64,000 nt of DNA, taken from contig NZ_JARXHY010000008.1 of assembly GCF_031127815.1 (NCBI RefSeq), positions 176,158 through 240,157 on the forward strand, in the 5' to 3' direction. The stretch is from Pelagicoccus sp. SDUM812003 (GTDB taxonomy: Bacteria > Verrucomicrobiota > Verrucomicrobiia > Opitutales > Opitutaceae). Positions 35,837-45,177 of this stretch are shown here, piece by piece; position 1 is the first letter of the stretch; every line of letters starts with the position of its first letter. A program made the position numbers and the translations under genes. The notes under the pieces are model-generated. The model was not told the DNA's origin and made no database searches. It saw nothing but the letters and a program-made list of their open reading frames with translations.

Positions 35837-35965
35837 TGCCCTTGAACCCGCCTCGGCCGACTCATTGAGCCAAATACCTCGCAACTCTTTTTTGCAACGT
35901 GGCGAAAATGAGTTGCAAACAAGCCCGCTCCCCGGTTTCGCGTCGGCGATTTCGGAACGGTTTCC

Positions 35966-36003
35966 TACCAAAAAGCCGGCTTCGACGGGCGTCGAAACCG
36001 GCT
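35966..36003 (-). terminator. Terminator of cysH
   Basis: On the minus strand a long stem (AGCCGG..GTCGAA region, 35974-35986 with 35991-36003) is followed by a run of five T residues. It lies 31 bp past the cysH stop. Confidence 0.8.
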
Positions 36004-36034
36004 CTCACATCGCAAAAAAAGTGTCGCGTGGCTG

Positions 36035-36754
36035 CTATATCTGGAAATCCGCCTGTCCGGAGAGCTCATGCAACCCGCACTCTCGCTTGAGACCTCCAAA
36101 GCGCGTGTCCTCCTCGGCCATGCCGGGCATCAATTTCGAGGTGCTGTGCCAGTCGCCCAACGAAACGTAGCCTTCGTCCCAGAGGGGATGGTAGGGCAAC
36201 TCGTGCTTGGTCAGGTATTGGTGCATGGTCCGGTTGTCCCAGTCGAGAATCGGGTAGATCTTGGTCAGCTGGTTTTGACTCTCCACGATCTGCCGTTCGC
36301 TACGAGAGGCGCCTTGGCTCCGCCGCAACCCCGCCAGCCACGCCTTCGCTCCCAACTCCTTCACCGCTCGATTCATCGGCTCCACCTTGTTCATCAGGTT
36401 GTACTGCTTGAGACCCTCTTCGCCATTCTCCCAAAGCTTGCCAAACAATGCCTCCTGCTCCGCTGCGGAGCGAAGCGAATGGTATTTCTTTAGATTCAGA
36501 TCCAATCGCTCCCGCAAATCCTCCGCGAAGCGATAGGTCTCCGGAAACAAGTAGCCAGTATCGATGAAGACCACCGGGATATCCGGCAAGACAGAGGTCA
36601 CCAGATGCAGCATCACCGCGGAATGCGTGCCGAAGCTCGTGGTCATGATCAGCTCGTCGCCAAACTGCTCTGCCGCCCAGCGAATGCGTTCCTCCGCCGA
36701 AACTCCTTCAAGCTCCTCTTCTCTCAATTGCGTCGCTCCGTTTATCGTAGTCAT
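36035..36754 (-). CDS. cysH: Phosphoadenylylsulfate (PAPS) reductase
   Basis: A 239-residue PP-loop family reductase that reduces PAPS to sulfite with thioredoxin. Motifs: [15 protein letters not shown] (PP-loop), [41 protein letters not shown] and the C-terminal nucleophile in KRECGLHE. There is no CC and no CxxC iron-sulfur motif, which points to a PAPS-type enzyme rather than an APS reductase. No other sulfur-assimilation genes are adjacent. Confidence 0.94.
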   Translation of the reverse strand: MTTINGATQLREEELEGVSAEERIRWAAEQFGDELIMTTSFGTHSAVMLHLVTSVLPDIPVVFIDTGYLFPETYRFAEDLRERLDLNLKKYHSLRSAAEQEALFGKLWENGEEGLKQYNLMNKVEPMNRAVKELGAKAWLAGLRRSQGASRSERQIVESQNQLTKIYPILDWDNRTMHQYLTKHELPYHPLWDEGYVSLGDWHSTSKLMPGMAEEDTRFGGLKRECGLHELSGQADFQI

Positions 36755-36761
36755 CCTAATC

Positions 36762-36775
36762 TTTACTTTAGTAAA
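36762..36775 (-). promoter_or_regulatory. Dyad operator-like element upstream of cysH
   Basis: TTTACT-TT-AGTAAA is an exact inverted repeat with a 2-bp spacer, 8 bp upstream of the cysH start codon; a further TTTACT half lies at about 36784. Its place and form suit an Rrf2-type sulfur regulator, but no such gene is in the window. The remaining gene-free part up to 37077 shows nothing else. Confidence 0.4.
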
Positions 36776-37077
36776 TTGCTTAATTTACTGATGTTTGGTG
36801 TAGCAAGTGAGACGATCGAGTCAAGCAAGCGATTGCCAGGCGCTCGGACTCGAGGCAACGATCAACGGTCTGAGGCGGAGGATTCGCGATGGCTGGACTT
36901 GCTGGCAGAGCAAACGAACGCCTGGAGCCGCTCCCGGCCTACCGCCGAAAAAACCCTAAAAATGAGCGCATTCCGCATCAAGCGGTAGCCTGCGGCGCCG
37001 ATACTAACTGCATCCTCCTCAAGCGCTTTCGGGTGCCGCGGGGGAAAAGTCCCTAAAATTGCTTCCCACCAACTAAC

Positions 37078-38262
37078 ATGCTCAAATCCGTCTCTATCAG
37101 CGCCCGACTTTACATCGTCCTGGGCACCCTCGGATTCTTCCTCCTGGCTGTCGGAATCCTCGCTCTCAACAGCGCCTCGAAAATCGACGCCGCTGCCGCT
37201 GCCTTGGCAAGCGAATCGAGCGAGGCTCAGGTGGAAAAAACCGTTGACGCGCTGCGAACCTCCGCCTCCTGGACCAGCGGAGCGACCTATTCCGCGCTCG
37301 CCCTCGGCCTCGGAACTGCCGGATTCCTCGGATTCTCCCTCGTCGGCTCCATCACCAAGCCGCTTCATGAAGTGGAAACCTCTTTGCTTGCCATGTCGCA
37401 GCAGACCGGCAGCGCCGCCACCCAGGTCTCCGCTTCCAGCCAAGGCCTCGCCGAGGGCGCCAGTCGCCAGGCCGCATCCATCCAGCAAACCTCCTCCGCT
37501 CTCGCCGAACTCTCCGAAACCACTTCCCTCAACGCGGAAAACGCCATGAAGGCCAGCGACATGGCGACTGAGACCCGTCAGGCCGCGGAATCCGGAACGC
37601 GTGGCATGAACGAGATGATCGATGCCATGAACGCGATCAAAGCGTCCAGCGACAACATCGCCAACATCATCAAGACCATCGACGAAATCGCGTTTCAAAC
37701 CAACATCCTCGCTCTCAACGCCGCAGTGGAAGCGGCCCGAGCTGGCGAAGCCGGAGCCGGTTTCGCCGTGGTGGCCGACGAGGTTCGCAACCTCGCTCAA
37801 CGCTGCGCCGCCGCCGCCAAGGACACCGCTTCGCAAATCGAAGACTCCATCCAACGCAGCGAGCGCGGGGTGGAGATCTCCAACCGCGTCGGTCAGAGCT
37901 TCGAAAACATTCTCGGCAAGGCTCGCGACGTGAACGAATTGATCGGCGGCATCTCCCAAGCCAGCCAACACCAGACCAACAGCATTTCTCAAATCAACTC
38001 CGCGGTGAAGGAGCTCGACGGCGACATCCAGTCGAACTCCGCCACGGCAGAGGAAACCGCCAGCACCGCCGAGGAGCTCTCCTCCCAAGCCGAAATGCTG
38101 CAGCAGACCGTGCTCGATCTGCAGCGCATCCTCAGCGGCAGCGGAACCGAAGCCGTCAGCTTCGCCACAAGCTCCCGCGCCAGCGTCCGATCTCAGAACC
38201 TCGACTGGGACAAGATCGGAGCCTCCTCGGAACGCTCCAAAGCGGAAGCGCTTTTCAACTAA
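37078..38262 (+). CDS. Methyl-accepting chemotaxis protein with minimal periplasmic loop
   Basis: A 394-residue chemoreceptor. Two membrane helices (about 10-30 and 75-95) enclose only about 45 residues, too small for a typical ligand domain. The cytoplasmic signalling hairpin is standard: the tip motif [41 protein letters not shown] is complete and methylation helices flank it (E/Q pairs near [15 protein letters not shown]). It has no HAMP that I can recognise. With no periplasmic sensor it may sense membrane state or intracellular signals. No che genes adjacent. Confidence 0.9.
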   Translation: MLKSVSISARLYIVLGTLGFFLLAVGILALNSASKIDAAAAALASESSEAQVEKTVDALRTSASWTSGATYSALALGLGTAGFLGFSLVGSITKPLHEVETSLLAMSQQTGSAATQVSASSQGLAEGASRQAASIQQTSSALAELSETTSLNAENAMKASDMATETRQAAESGTRGMNEMIDAMNAIKASSDNIANIIKTIDEIAFQTNILALNAAVEAARAGEAGAGFAVVADEVRNLAQRCAAAAKDTASQIEDSIQRSERGVEISNRVGQSFENILGKARDVNELIGGISQASQHQTNSISQINSAVKELDGDIQSNSATAEETASTAEELSSQAEMLQQTVLDLQRILSGSGTEAVSFATSSRASVRSQNLDWDKIGASSERSKAEALFN

Positions 38263-38294
38263 TTTTTCATACTACTAGGTTTTTAGGAAATCTT

Positions 38295-38324
38295 GGCCGA
38301 CTCCGACGGGGGTCGGCCTATTTC
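38295..38324 (+). terminator. Terminator after the chemoreceptor gene
   Basis: Stem GGCCGAC / GTCGGCC (38295-38301, 38312-38318) followed by TATTTC. Confidence 0.55.
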
Positions 38325-38474
38325 GTGCCCAATTAGCCCAATCCAGCGCGAAACGGCGCCGTCTCGCGACCGAACTGAACCGGAGCGCGAAGCGAACCGT
38401 TTTCCGAGTTACAATCCAGCAACAGGCGCTCAGCGCCATTGCAGCCCAGACGCCAATGCGAAATACCTGAGCCC

Positions 38475-39683
38475 ATGATCGAGCTGGCAGACAGTGCAGT
38501 GGAGCAATCGCTCGACCTCGCCTCGCGCATCGGTCACCGACTGTCGGTCGACGCGGACGACTCGCTCGAATCCGTGCGCGAGCGCTTCGAGCAACATGCA
38601 TACGAATACATGGCAGTGCTCGAGGGCCAAGCCCTGATCGGCTTGTGCAGCCGAAGCCGACTGGGCATGGTCCTCGGCTCCCGCTATGGACACGCCGTCT
38701 TCGCCCGCCGCCCCATCAAAAAGAGCAAAGCGCTCTTCCCCGCCAGCAGGGTGACCGTGGACATGCCTATCGATTCGGTGCTGCAGACCGCCTTCACTCG
38801 ATCGGAAAGCGAGGTTTTCGACGACGTGGCTCTGCTCGATTCCCATGGCGGCTTTCTAGGGCTGATCTTCGCCCACACCCTGGTGCGCATCCAAACCCAG
38901 AGGCTGCTGCGAAAGGTGCAGCTCATGCAGGAAAACCTCCACATGGCCCGCGACGTCCAGCAAGCCCTGCTCCCCCGCGACTTCCCCCAGCTCGCTGATC
39001 GATCGGAAAACCTGCGCTTCGCCCATCGCTACCTGCCCGCCGACATCGTGAGCGGAGACTTCTTTCACACCTGGCAGATCGACGAGAGCTCGGTCGGCGT
39101 CTTCATCTGCGACGTCATGGGGCATGGCGTGCAATCCGCTTTCGCGACGGCCTTGCTCCGCGCTCTGGTGGAGCAATCCCATCGACACGCCAAATCGCCC
39201 GGGCTCCTGCTGGAGCAAGTGAACCGCGAACTTACCGCCATCCTGCCTACGGAAACCATTCTCCTTTTCGCCACCGCCCTCTACCTCACCATCGATATCG
39301 CGACCAACAGCCTCGTATTCGCCAACGCAGGACACCCCGCGCCCATACGATACCAGCCGCGACGCCGCTTGGCCGAGCTGCTCCAGATCCCCGACGCCTC
39401 GATCGGCTCCGCCCTCGGACTGCTGCCAAACAGCAAGTATCCGGAAAGTCGCTTCTCCTTCCCGCTCGGAGCGATGCTCGTGCTCTACACCGACGGAATC
39501 TACGAGGTGACCAACGCGGCAGGCCTCGAGCTGAACAAGGAGAGCCTCGCGCAAGCCTTGACGGAAGCCCAGCCGAGCACGGCCGACCGAGCCCTGTCGA
39601 CGCTTCTCGATCAAACGCTAAGCTACGCGACAGCGCCTCTGCAAGACGACGTGTGCCTTGTCGCCATCCACCGAAGCCAATAG
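38475..39683 (+). CDS. SpoIIE-type PP2C serine phosphatase with N-terminal CBS-like region
   Basis: A 402-residue protein. The N-terminal 150 residues resemble a CBS pair (DSLESVRERFEQHAYEYMAVLEGQALIGL and a matching second copy, MPIDSVLQTAF...DVALLDSHGGFLGLI). A short coiled linker leads to a PPM/SpoIIE phosphatase domain whose metal-binding acidic residues are in ADIVSGDFF, GVFICDVMGHG, YTDGIYEVTN and QDDVCLVAI. Such phosphatases usually act on anti-sigma antagonists or similar partners. The upstream ATG at 38439 would add 12 residues; the MIELADSAVE start is preferred. Confidence 0.87.
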   Translation: MIELADSAVEQSLDLASRIGHRLSVDADDSLESVRERFEQHAYEYMAVLEGQALIGLCSRSRLGMVLGSRYGHAVFARRPIKKSKALFPASRVTVDMPIDSVLQTAFTRSESEVFDDVALLDSHGGFLGLIFAHTLVRIQTQRLLRKVQLMQENLHMARDVQQALLPRDFPQLADRSENLRFAHRYLPADIVSGDFFHTWQIDESSVGVFICDVMGHGVQSAFATALLRALVEQSHRHAKSPGLLLEQVNRELTAILPTETILLFATALYLTIDIATNSLVFANAGHPAPIRYQPRRRLAELLQIPDASIGSALGLLPNSKYPESRFSFPLGAMLVLYTDGIYEVTNAAGLELNKESLAQALTEAQPSTADRALSTLLDQTLSYATAPLQDDVCLVAIHRSQ

Positions 39684-39812
39684 CGATCCGACGAGCTGGC
39701 TCGACCGCGCCAAGCTAGGACCTTTTTCCAAGCATTGCGGATTTTGCCCCTCGCTAGCGCGATGCTTGCTGGCACCTTCACGCAAAACGAAAGAAATAAG
39801 CAAAAGCAATTG

Positions 39813-40793
39813 ATGAGGTCCGTTCAGATAAACGGGAAACAGTTTTCCCATCCTTACGATTTTGATCCAACTTATGGATACGACTTGAAAAAGCTGCTAT
39901 CGATAGAACCGCCGGAGGAGCCAGCGGAATTCGCCCACTTCTGGAAGCGCCGCTACGATCGAGCCCGCAACCAGTCGCCCGAGCTCTGCCTGGTCAACCA
40001 GCGCGAGCTGTCCTCCGCCTGGAAGGTCGCGGACATCAGCTACCGCAGCACCGATAGCTTCACTCTGGGCGGATGGGCCCTGCTTCCCAGCAAAGGGCAT
40101 ATCAGGCGAGGTTTCGTAGTCGGCCATGGCTACGGGGGCCGAGACCTACCGGATATCGCCCTGCCCTTCCCCGACTCAGTCATCTTCTTCCCCTGCGCTC
40201 GAGGAATCAGCCGCAGCAAGGACCCGCGCCTCCCCGAAGACCCGAATCGCCACGTCGCCCACGGCATAGAAGACAAGGAAACGTATGTGATAGGTGGCTG
40301 CGTCGACGACCTCTGGATCGCCGTTTCCGCCATGCTGGAGGGCTTTCCCGAGGTCGAGTCGTCGCTTCACGTTCTCGGCGTCAGTTTCTCCGGAGGCACC
40401 ACCATGCTGGCCGCCCCCTGGGACCACCGCATCCAAAGCTGCCACGTCAACGTACCGACCTTCGGGCATCAGCAGCTCCGCCTTTCGCTTCCCACCGTGG
40501 GCAGCGGAGCTGGAGCCCAAGCGTTCGAAAAGAGAAACCCCGGCGTGGCATCGCGCACGCTCGCCTTTTTCGACGCCGCCACCGCGGCCAAGTACGCTCA
40601 AGCGCCGTCCCACTGCGCCTGCGCCCTCTTCGATCCAGCAGTGGCTCCACCTGGCCAATACGCCATCTACAACGCCCTTCCTCCGACGGTGCGCCAACGC
40701 TTCGACCTCACCGCAGGGCACCACGAGTATCCAGGGAAAGGAGACGAAGACGCCAGATTGTTGCAGGAACTTTGCGCCTTCTTCGAAAACTAG
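39813..40793 (+). CDS. Acetylxylan esterase / cephalosporin-C deacetylase family protein
   Basis: A 326-residue alpha/beta hydrolase of the AXE1 family, apparently cytoplasmic. The nucleophile elbow is GVSFSGGTTM; the catalytic acid probably is Asp in ALFDPAVAPPGQY and the His in AGHHEYPGKG. RGFVVGHGYGGRDLPD supplies the oxyanion region. It removes acetyl groups from oligosaccharides. The start at 39813 follows a stretch without conservation that has two earlier ATGs. The next gene is another hydrolase 30 bp downstream. Confidence 0.85.
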   Translation: MRSVQINGKQFSHPYDFDPTYGYDLKKLLSIEPPEEPAEFAHFWKRRYDRARNQSPELCLVNQRELSSAWKVADISYRSTDSFTLGGWALLPSKGHIRRGFVVGHGYGGRDLPDIALPFPDSVIFFPCARGISRSKDPRLPEDPNRHVAHGIEDKETYVIGGCVDDLWIAVSAMLEGFPEVESSLHVLGVSFSGGTTMLAAPWDHRIQSCHVNVPTFGHQQLRLSLPTVGSGAGAQAFEKRNPGVASRTLAFFDAATAAKYAQAPSHCACALFDPAVAPPGQYAIYNALPPTVRQRFDLTAGHHEYPGKGDEDARLLQELCAFFEN

Positions 40794-40823
40794 CCGCTTG
40801 TTTGCGCTATAACGGTTTCTAGC

Positions 40824-41591
40824 GTGAACAGGGAATATCATAGATGGTGGAGTCCGCGGTTGCAGCGGCAGATGGAGCTACTGGTTTTCGGACATGCCGG
40901 AGATCGAACACTGGTGTTTCCGACCCGCGGCGGGCGCTTCTACGAGTACGAGAACATGGGAATGGTCGAGCAAGCTCGGGACCGCATCGAAGCTGGCGAA
41001 CTGCAGCTCTACTGCGTCGACAGCGTCGACGCGGAAAGCTTCTATTGCTGGTGGGCCCACTCACAGGGGAGAATCGAGCGCCATCAGCGATACGAAGACT
41101 ACCTGCTGGAAGAGGTTTTCCCGCTGATGGATTTGAAAAATGGATACGGAAAGACCATCGCCCACGGCTGCAGTCTAGGCGCCTTCCACGCGGCGAATCT
41201 CGCCTTCCGCCATCCGGAGCGCATCGACAGGCTCGTCGCTTTCTCCGGGAGATTCGACCTCACCCTGAGCATCGAGAGCTTTCGCGATCTCTTCGACGGC
41301 TACTACAGCGAAGACATCTTTTTCCACACGCCTGCCCACTACCTCCCAGGCCTCGGCTGCCAGCGACGGCTCGATCTGCTTCGGAAAATGGAGATCGTCT
41401 TCCTGATCGGGACCGACGATCCGTTTCGAGAGAACAACGAGCGCCTCAGCCACGTTCTTTGGCAGAAAGGCGTTTGGCATGCCTTGCGCTACTGGGAAGG
41501 CCGCGCCCATCGAGCCCGTTTCTGGAAGCAAATGGCTCCCCTCTTTCTTACCCCGAGCAGCAGGGATCAGGAAAACCTGCTTTCGATGTAG
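40824..41591 (+). CDS. Esterase/alpha-beta hydrolase family protein
   Basis: A 255-residue protein starting MNREYHRWWSPRLQRQMELLVFGHAGDRTLVFPTRGG. The nucleophile is in AHGCSLGAFHAANLAF (GxSxG), the acid probably Asp in LIGTDDPFRENNERL and the base His in GRAHRARFWKQ. This matches esterase-D-like proteins of unknown substrate found next to AXE enzymes. Convergent with the following secreted protein gene. Confidence 0.82.
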   Translation: MNREYHRWWSPRLQRQMELLVFGHAGDRTLVFPTRGGRFYEYENMGMVEQARDRIEAGELQLYCVDSVDAESFYCWWAHSQGRIERHQRYEDYLLEEVFPLMDLKNGYGKTIAHGCSLGAFHAANLAFRHPERIDRLVAFSGRFDLTLSIESFRDLFDGYYSEDIFFHTPAHYLPGLGCQRRLDLLRKMEIVFLIGTDDPFRENNERLSHVLWQKGVWHALRYWEGRAHRARFWKQMAPLFLTPSSRDQENLLSM

Positions 41592-41609
41592 TTGCTTTCT
41601 AACTACTCT

Positions 41610-42353
41610 TCAACCATCGCGGCTCATACCGCCTGCGATCAAGAAGTAGACAGGCCCTATGCTGATAAACGCATCGGCGTTCGGATACAGCACGGTACGC
41701 GAACTCTCGGCATCGATTTGGAAACCCTCCGCCCGGGCCACTTCCTCGGCCACCTCCGGCGAGAGGCGAAGCGAGCTGAGATACGGACAGTTCACCGAAA
41801 TGGTGGCTTCGCCTCCTGTGACCATCAGACCTGGCTGGTTGCGCCGGGCCCAATCCTCAATCCCGCCCACGAGTTCGACGAAAGCGAAAACGCCAAGCTC
41901 CTCCCAATAGGAGATCTCTTCCTCGTAGGGAGGACGCTTGATCACGTACAGGTACGCCCGCTCGATCACGTCGCGATACTCCGATTCGTCGTAAGCGAGC
42001 TCCTCTAGATAGATCCGAACCCACTCCACATAGGGATGAGCCGGAGCGCCGTTTTCCGCGACCGCGCTTTCAGCTGGCTGCTGGCCAAATACGTCAAGAA
42101 ACGCGTTTCGACGCGCCACGCCGGCCTTTTGTTTCGAACTCAGGCTTCGGGCCAACGTCTTCTTCGCATCCGCATAGCTCTCCGATTTCTTCAAGCGCTT
42201 CGCGTCCGATTCGTTCAGCTCGCCAAACGTCAGAACGAGCGCGGCGTCGCGGCGCTGCTGAGCGAGACTGTCGGTCGAAGCGCCGAGCGAGAGGGCGCAG
42301 ACGGCGAACCAAACAAAAAAGCAAACGAGTCCAAACAATGCGTTTCGGGGCAT
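41610..42353 (-). CDS. Secreted hypothetical protein
   Basis: A 247-residue protein with an N-terminal signal helix (MPRNALFGLVCFFVWFAVCALSLGAS). The mature part is helical and acidic (RIYLEELAYDESEYRDVIERAY), ending in a beta-rich region with paired Gly (FLIAGGMSRDG). No domain recognised. Divergent from the beta-helix gene (91 bp). Confidence 0.6.
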   Translation of the reverse strand: MPRNALFGLVCFFVWFAVCALSLGASTDSLAQQRRDAALVLTFGELNESDAKRLKKSESYADAKKTLARSLSSKQKAGVARRNAFLDVFGQQPAESAVAENGAPAHPYVEWVRIYLEELAYDESEYRDVIERAYLYVIKRPPYEEEISYWEELGVFAFVELVGGIEDWARRNQPGLMVTGGEATISVNCPYLSSLRLSPEVAEEVARAEGFQIDAESSRTVLYPNADAFISIGPVYFLIAGGMSRDG

Positions 42354-42443
42354 GGCACCTACTAGATTCGTTCAACGCGCATCCGTCAACGATGGTCGTT
42401 TCACTTGCCCGCGCCCAAGGGGCAATTAAGTTATTAGACGTTC

Positions 42444-44249
42444 ATGCGCTATCTCATCCGACCCCATTTCGCCCTCCTATTCGCTCTCGCAGCCCTGCAA
42501 GCCGCCCTTTTCGCCGCTCCATCCGGCGGACCCTACGGACCGATCCAGCAGTCCTACGAGATTCCCGCGGAGGGCGCCGTCTTTTACGTTTCTCCCGACG
42601 GAGACGAGCGAAGCGAAGGCGCTTCCATCGAGAGTCCGACCACGCTCGAGAACGCCATCGCCCAGGCCAGCACGGGGGACGCCATCGTCCTGCGCGGCGG
42701 CGACTATCGCGTGGGCAGCCTTCGCCTCAGCCAAGGCATCGTTCTGCAACCCTATCAGAGCGAGCGTCCGGTGCTCAAAGGCACGCGCATCGCCCGCGAT
42801 TGGGTCGAAGTCGGCGACGGGCTCTGGCGGACCGACTGGGACACGCTCTTCCCTGCCCAGCCCGCCGACTGGTGGCGCAGGGAGCGAAACGTGCAGCGCA
42901 CCCCGCTGCATCGCTTCAACAACGACATGGTCTTCATCGACGGCCAGAGGCTGCTTTCAGCCGGTTCGCTGGAGGAGCTGTCCGAAGGCGTCTTCTTCAT
43001 CGACTACCTCGAAGGCACGGTGACCATCGCTCAGGACCCGAGCGGAAAAACGATCGAGATCACGGCCCACAACTCCGCTCTGACCCGCACCATGCGGGCG
43101 GCCCACGGCAAAGCCAACGACGGCATCGGTCCCACCATACGCGGCATCACCTTCACCCAATACGCTCGCCTCGCCCTGGAAATCGAAGGCATCGAGCCTG
43201 GCGAATACACCTCCCCGGAGAACTTCGGCAAGGAGGTCGTAGGCGCCACTCTGGAGCACCTCACCATCTCCCACTGTTCGCGCGTTGCCGGATACTTCCG
43301 CGGCGACAACCTCACGATTCGCAACTGCCTCATCTCCGACTGCGGCACCGAAGGCATCTACGTCATCAACTCAGCTGACCTCCTCCTGGAACGAAACATC
43401 GTCACTCGAACCAACAGCCACGAGCAGTTCAGCGGCTACTACGCGTCCTCGGTCAAGATCTTCAACCAATCCTACAATGCGGTCTGCCGAGACAATCTCA
43501 TCATCGACAACCCCCACGCCAGCGGCATCTGGTACGATGTGGGAAACGTGGACGGCTTGGTGGTGGACAACTGGTTCCAAAACACCAACGACGGCTTCTT
43601 CTTCGAGATCTCCAAGGGAGCCATCGCGATGGGCAACGTCTTCGTCAACTGCTCGCCTGGCTCGAGGGTCCTCAATAGCAGCGGGGTCAAGCTGTATCAA
43701 AACACCTACTACAACAGCCGTGCGGAGTTCATCCGAACGGAGCGCTCCCACACCGCGGGCGACCACTTCGGCTGGCACGCCAGTTCGGGGCCTGACGTCG
43801 AGGAGCGGCACAGCCACGCCTTCATCAACAATCTGCTCCACGCCGACAACCATTTCGAAGAATCGCTGGTCGCATTCTTCGAGACCCCAGGCGTCACCGA
43901 GCGCGTCGAGACGCCACAGCTCGAGGCCATGAACGGCAACGTCTACGCGCGCACCAGCAGCCGCGGCGAGCAGCCACTGTTCGCTCTTAGCTCCGCAAAC
44001 GCGGACGAGCCCTTCCGCCCCGTGCACGGACTGGTCGAATTGCGAAACGAGTATCCAAGCTTCGAGGACGCTGGAGTGGAATTGCTCGACTACTGGGGTC
44101 CGCTTTTCAAAAGCAAGGAGCTCCTCAACTTCGAGCTGCTGAGCGACTTCCCAGCCGCCGAACATGGCGCCGAGTTGCCCGCTTCCGCCCAAAACCTCTG
44201 GCGGAAGCAACCAAGCCCCGCTTTTCCCGGGGCCTACCCGCCCCGATGA
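42444..44249 (+). CDS. Secreted right-handed parallel beta-helix protein
   Basis: A 601-residue protein with a signal peptide (LLFALAALQAALFA). An N-terminal DUF1565-like stretch (VFYVSPDGDERSEGASIESPTTLENAI) precedes repeated short rungs: LTIRNCLISDCGTEGIYVINS, LLLERNIVTR, AVCRDNLIIDNPHASGIWY, GLVVDNWFQNTNDGFFFEIS. These are the pectate-lyase/NosD-like beta-helix pattern. Catalytic residues of a specific lyase family cannot be placed. It probably degrades or binds a polysaccharide. Confidence 0.8.
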   Translation: MRYLIRPHFALLFALAALQAALFAAPSGGPYGPIQQSYEIPAEGAVFYVSPDGDERSEGASIESPTTLENAIAQASTGDAIVLRGGDYRVGSLRLSQGIVLQPYQSERPVLKGTRIARDWVEVGDGLWRTDWDTLFPAQPADWWRRERNVQRTPLHRFNNDMVFIDGQRLLSAGSLEELSEGVFFIDYLEGTVTIAQDPSGKTIEITAHNSALTRTMRAAHGKANDGIGPTIRGITFTQYARLALEIEGIEPGEYTSPENFGKEVVGATLEHLTISHCSRVAGYFRGDNLTIRNCLISDCGTEGIYVINSADLLLERNIVTRTNSHEQFSGYYASSVKIFNQSYNAVCRDNLIIDNPHASGIWYDVGNVDGLVVDNWFQNTNDGFFFEISKGAIAMGNVFVNCSPGSRVLNSSGVKLYQNTYYNSRAEFIRTERSHTAGDHFGWHASSGPDVEERHSHAFINNLLHADNHFEESLVAFFETPGVTERVETPQLEAMNGNVYARTSSRGEQPLFALSSANADEPFRPVHGLVELRNEYPSFEDAGVELLDYWGPLFKSKELLNFELLSDFPAAEHGAELPASAQNLWRKQPSPAFPGAYPPR

Positions 44250-44270
44250 TAACGACTCTTTCCGACAGAC

Positions 44271-44297
44271 GGCGTACCTTTTAGGTACGCCTTTTTT
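44271..44297 (+). terminator. Terminator after the beta-helix gene
   Basis: Perfect 9-bp stem GGCGTACCT / AGGTACGCC (44271-44279, 44283-44291) followed by T6. Confidence 0.92.
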
Positions 44298-44481
44298 GTT
44301 CCCTATTTGTACGAAACATAAAGCCACATACCTTTCGATAGCCCAGACAGAATTCCTTTCTCACTGAAGATCAGCAACTAACAACCCAGCAGCGATCAAC
44401 GACAGCCTTCTTGGCACGGGGAGTGATTAAAGAGACGCGGATATTTCTTCCGAAAACGTCAACACAAGAGAAAGGATCGCT

Positions 44482-45129
44482 ATGAAACGCATAAAACGCT
44501 GGACTGCTAGCATCGTATCGGGGTTCGACTCCGTCATCAACCAAGTCGAAAACCACGAATCGGTGGTGAACGGCTCCCTTCGTGAGCTGCACGAGCATGC
44601 CGCTCGCGCCAAAGTGAAGCTCGGCCGCCTGAAGGGCGAGCTCGCTTCCATGAAAAGCAAATCGACCGAACTGGAACAGGCGCGCGAAAAATGGACCCAG
44701 CGAGCTCTCTCGCTCCGCGACGCGGATAAGAAAAAGGCCCTCGAGTGCCTCCGCCGGCGCAGGCGTGTCGAGACGGAAATCGAAAGGATCAGCCAAGAGC
44801 TTCCGCGCCATGAAGCCCTCGTCGCCAACATTGAAAACGACGTATCCAAGCTGGAAGCTCGCATCGACGACATCCGACGAAAGAAGCTCTCGTTCAGCAG
44901 TCGAGCCAGTCGGGCCAAAGCTATGGAAGTGATACGCGATCACGACCTCGATCATTCAAACTGCGTGGACGACGTTTTCGAACGCTGGGAGATCAAGCTA
45001 ACGGAATCGGAAATAGGAGCCAACCTCGGCGTGGGCTCCGACTCCCTGGAGGACGAGTTCCTCAAAGAGGAGGAGGAGGCCGAGCTAGAGCGTCAGCTCG
45101 AAGCGCTAGACGATACGGAAAAACGCTAA
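44482..45129 (+). CDS. PspA/IM30 family membrane-stress protein
   Basis: A 215-residue protein forming one long coiled coil (AKVKLGRLKGELASMKSK and onward), with an N-terminal amphipathic stretch MKRIKRWTASIVSGFDSVINQ and an acidic tail (EEEEAELERQLEALDDTEKR). This is the PspA/Vipp1 layout, binding damaged membranes. It sits 48 bp before a large polytopic membrane protein on the same strand, and the pair is likely one unit. No PspF- or PspB/C-type regulator is visible. Confidence 0.78.
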   Translation: MKRIKRWTASIVSGFDSVINQVENHESVVNGSLRELHEHAARAKVKLGRLKGELASMKSKSTELEQAREKWTQRALSLRDADKKKALECLRRRRRVETEIERISQELPRHEALVANIENDVSKLEARIDDIRRKKLSFSSRASRAKAMEVIRDHDLDHSNCVDDVFERWEIKLTESEIGANLGVGSDSLEDEFLKEEEEAELERQLEALDDTEKR

Positions 45130-45177
45130 GCGAGCTCGCATCGAACTGTATCCAAGAAACCAAACCTTTCATCTGAT

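Larger units (their letters stand above)
35602..36034. other. Gene-free stretch with several hairpins
   Basis: No convincing gene. It holds a perfect small hairpin (CGCTCC-TCA-GGAGCG, 35761-35775), a terminator-like plus-strand hairpin at 35797-35836, and the terminator of cysH at 35966-36003. The hairpin pair could mark a small RNA of about 100 bases, but no promoter is evident. Confidence 0.4.
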
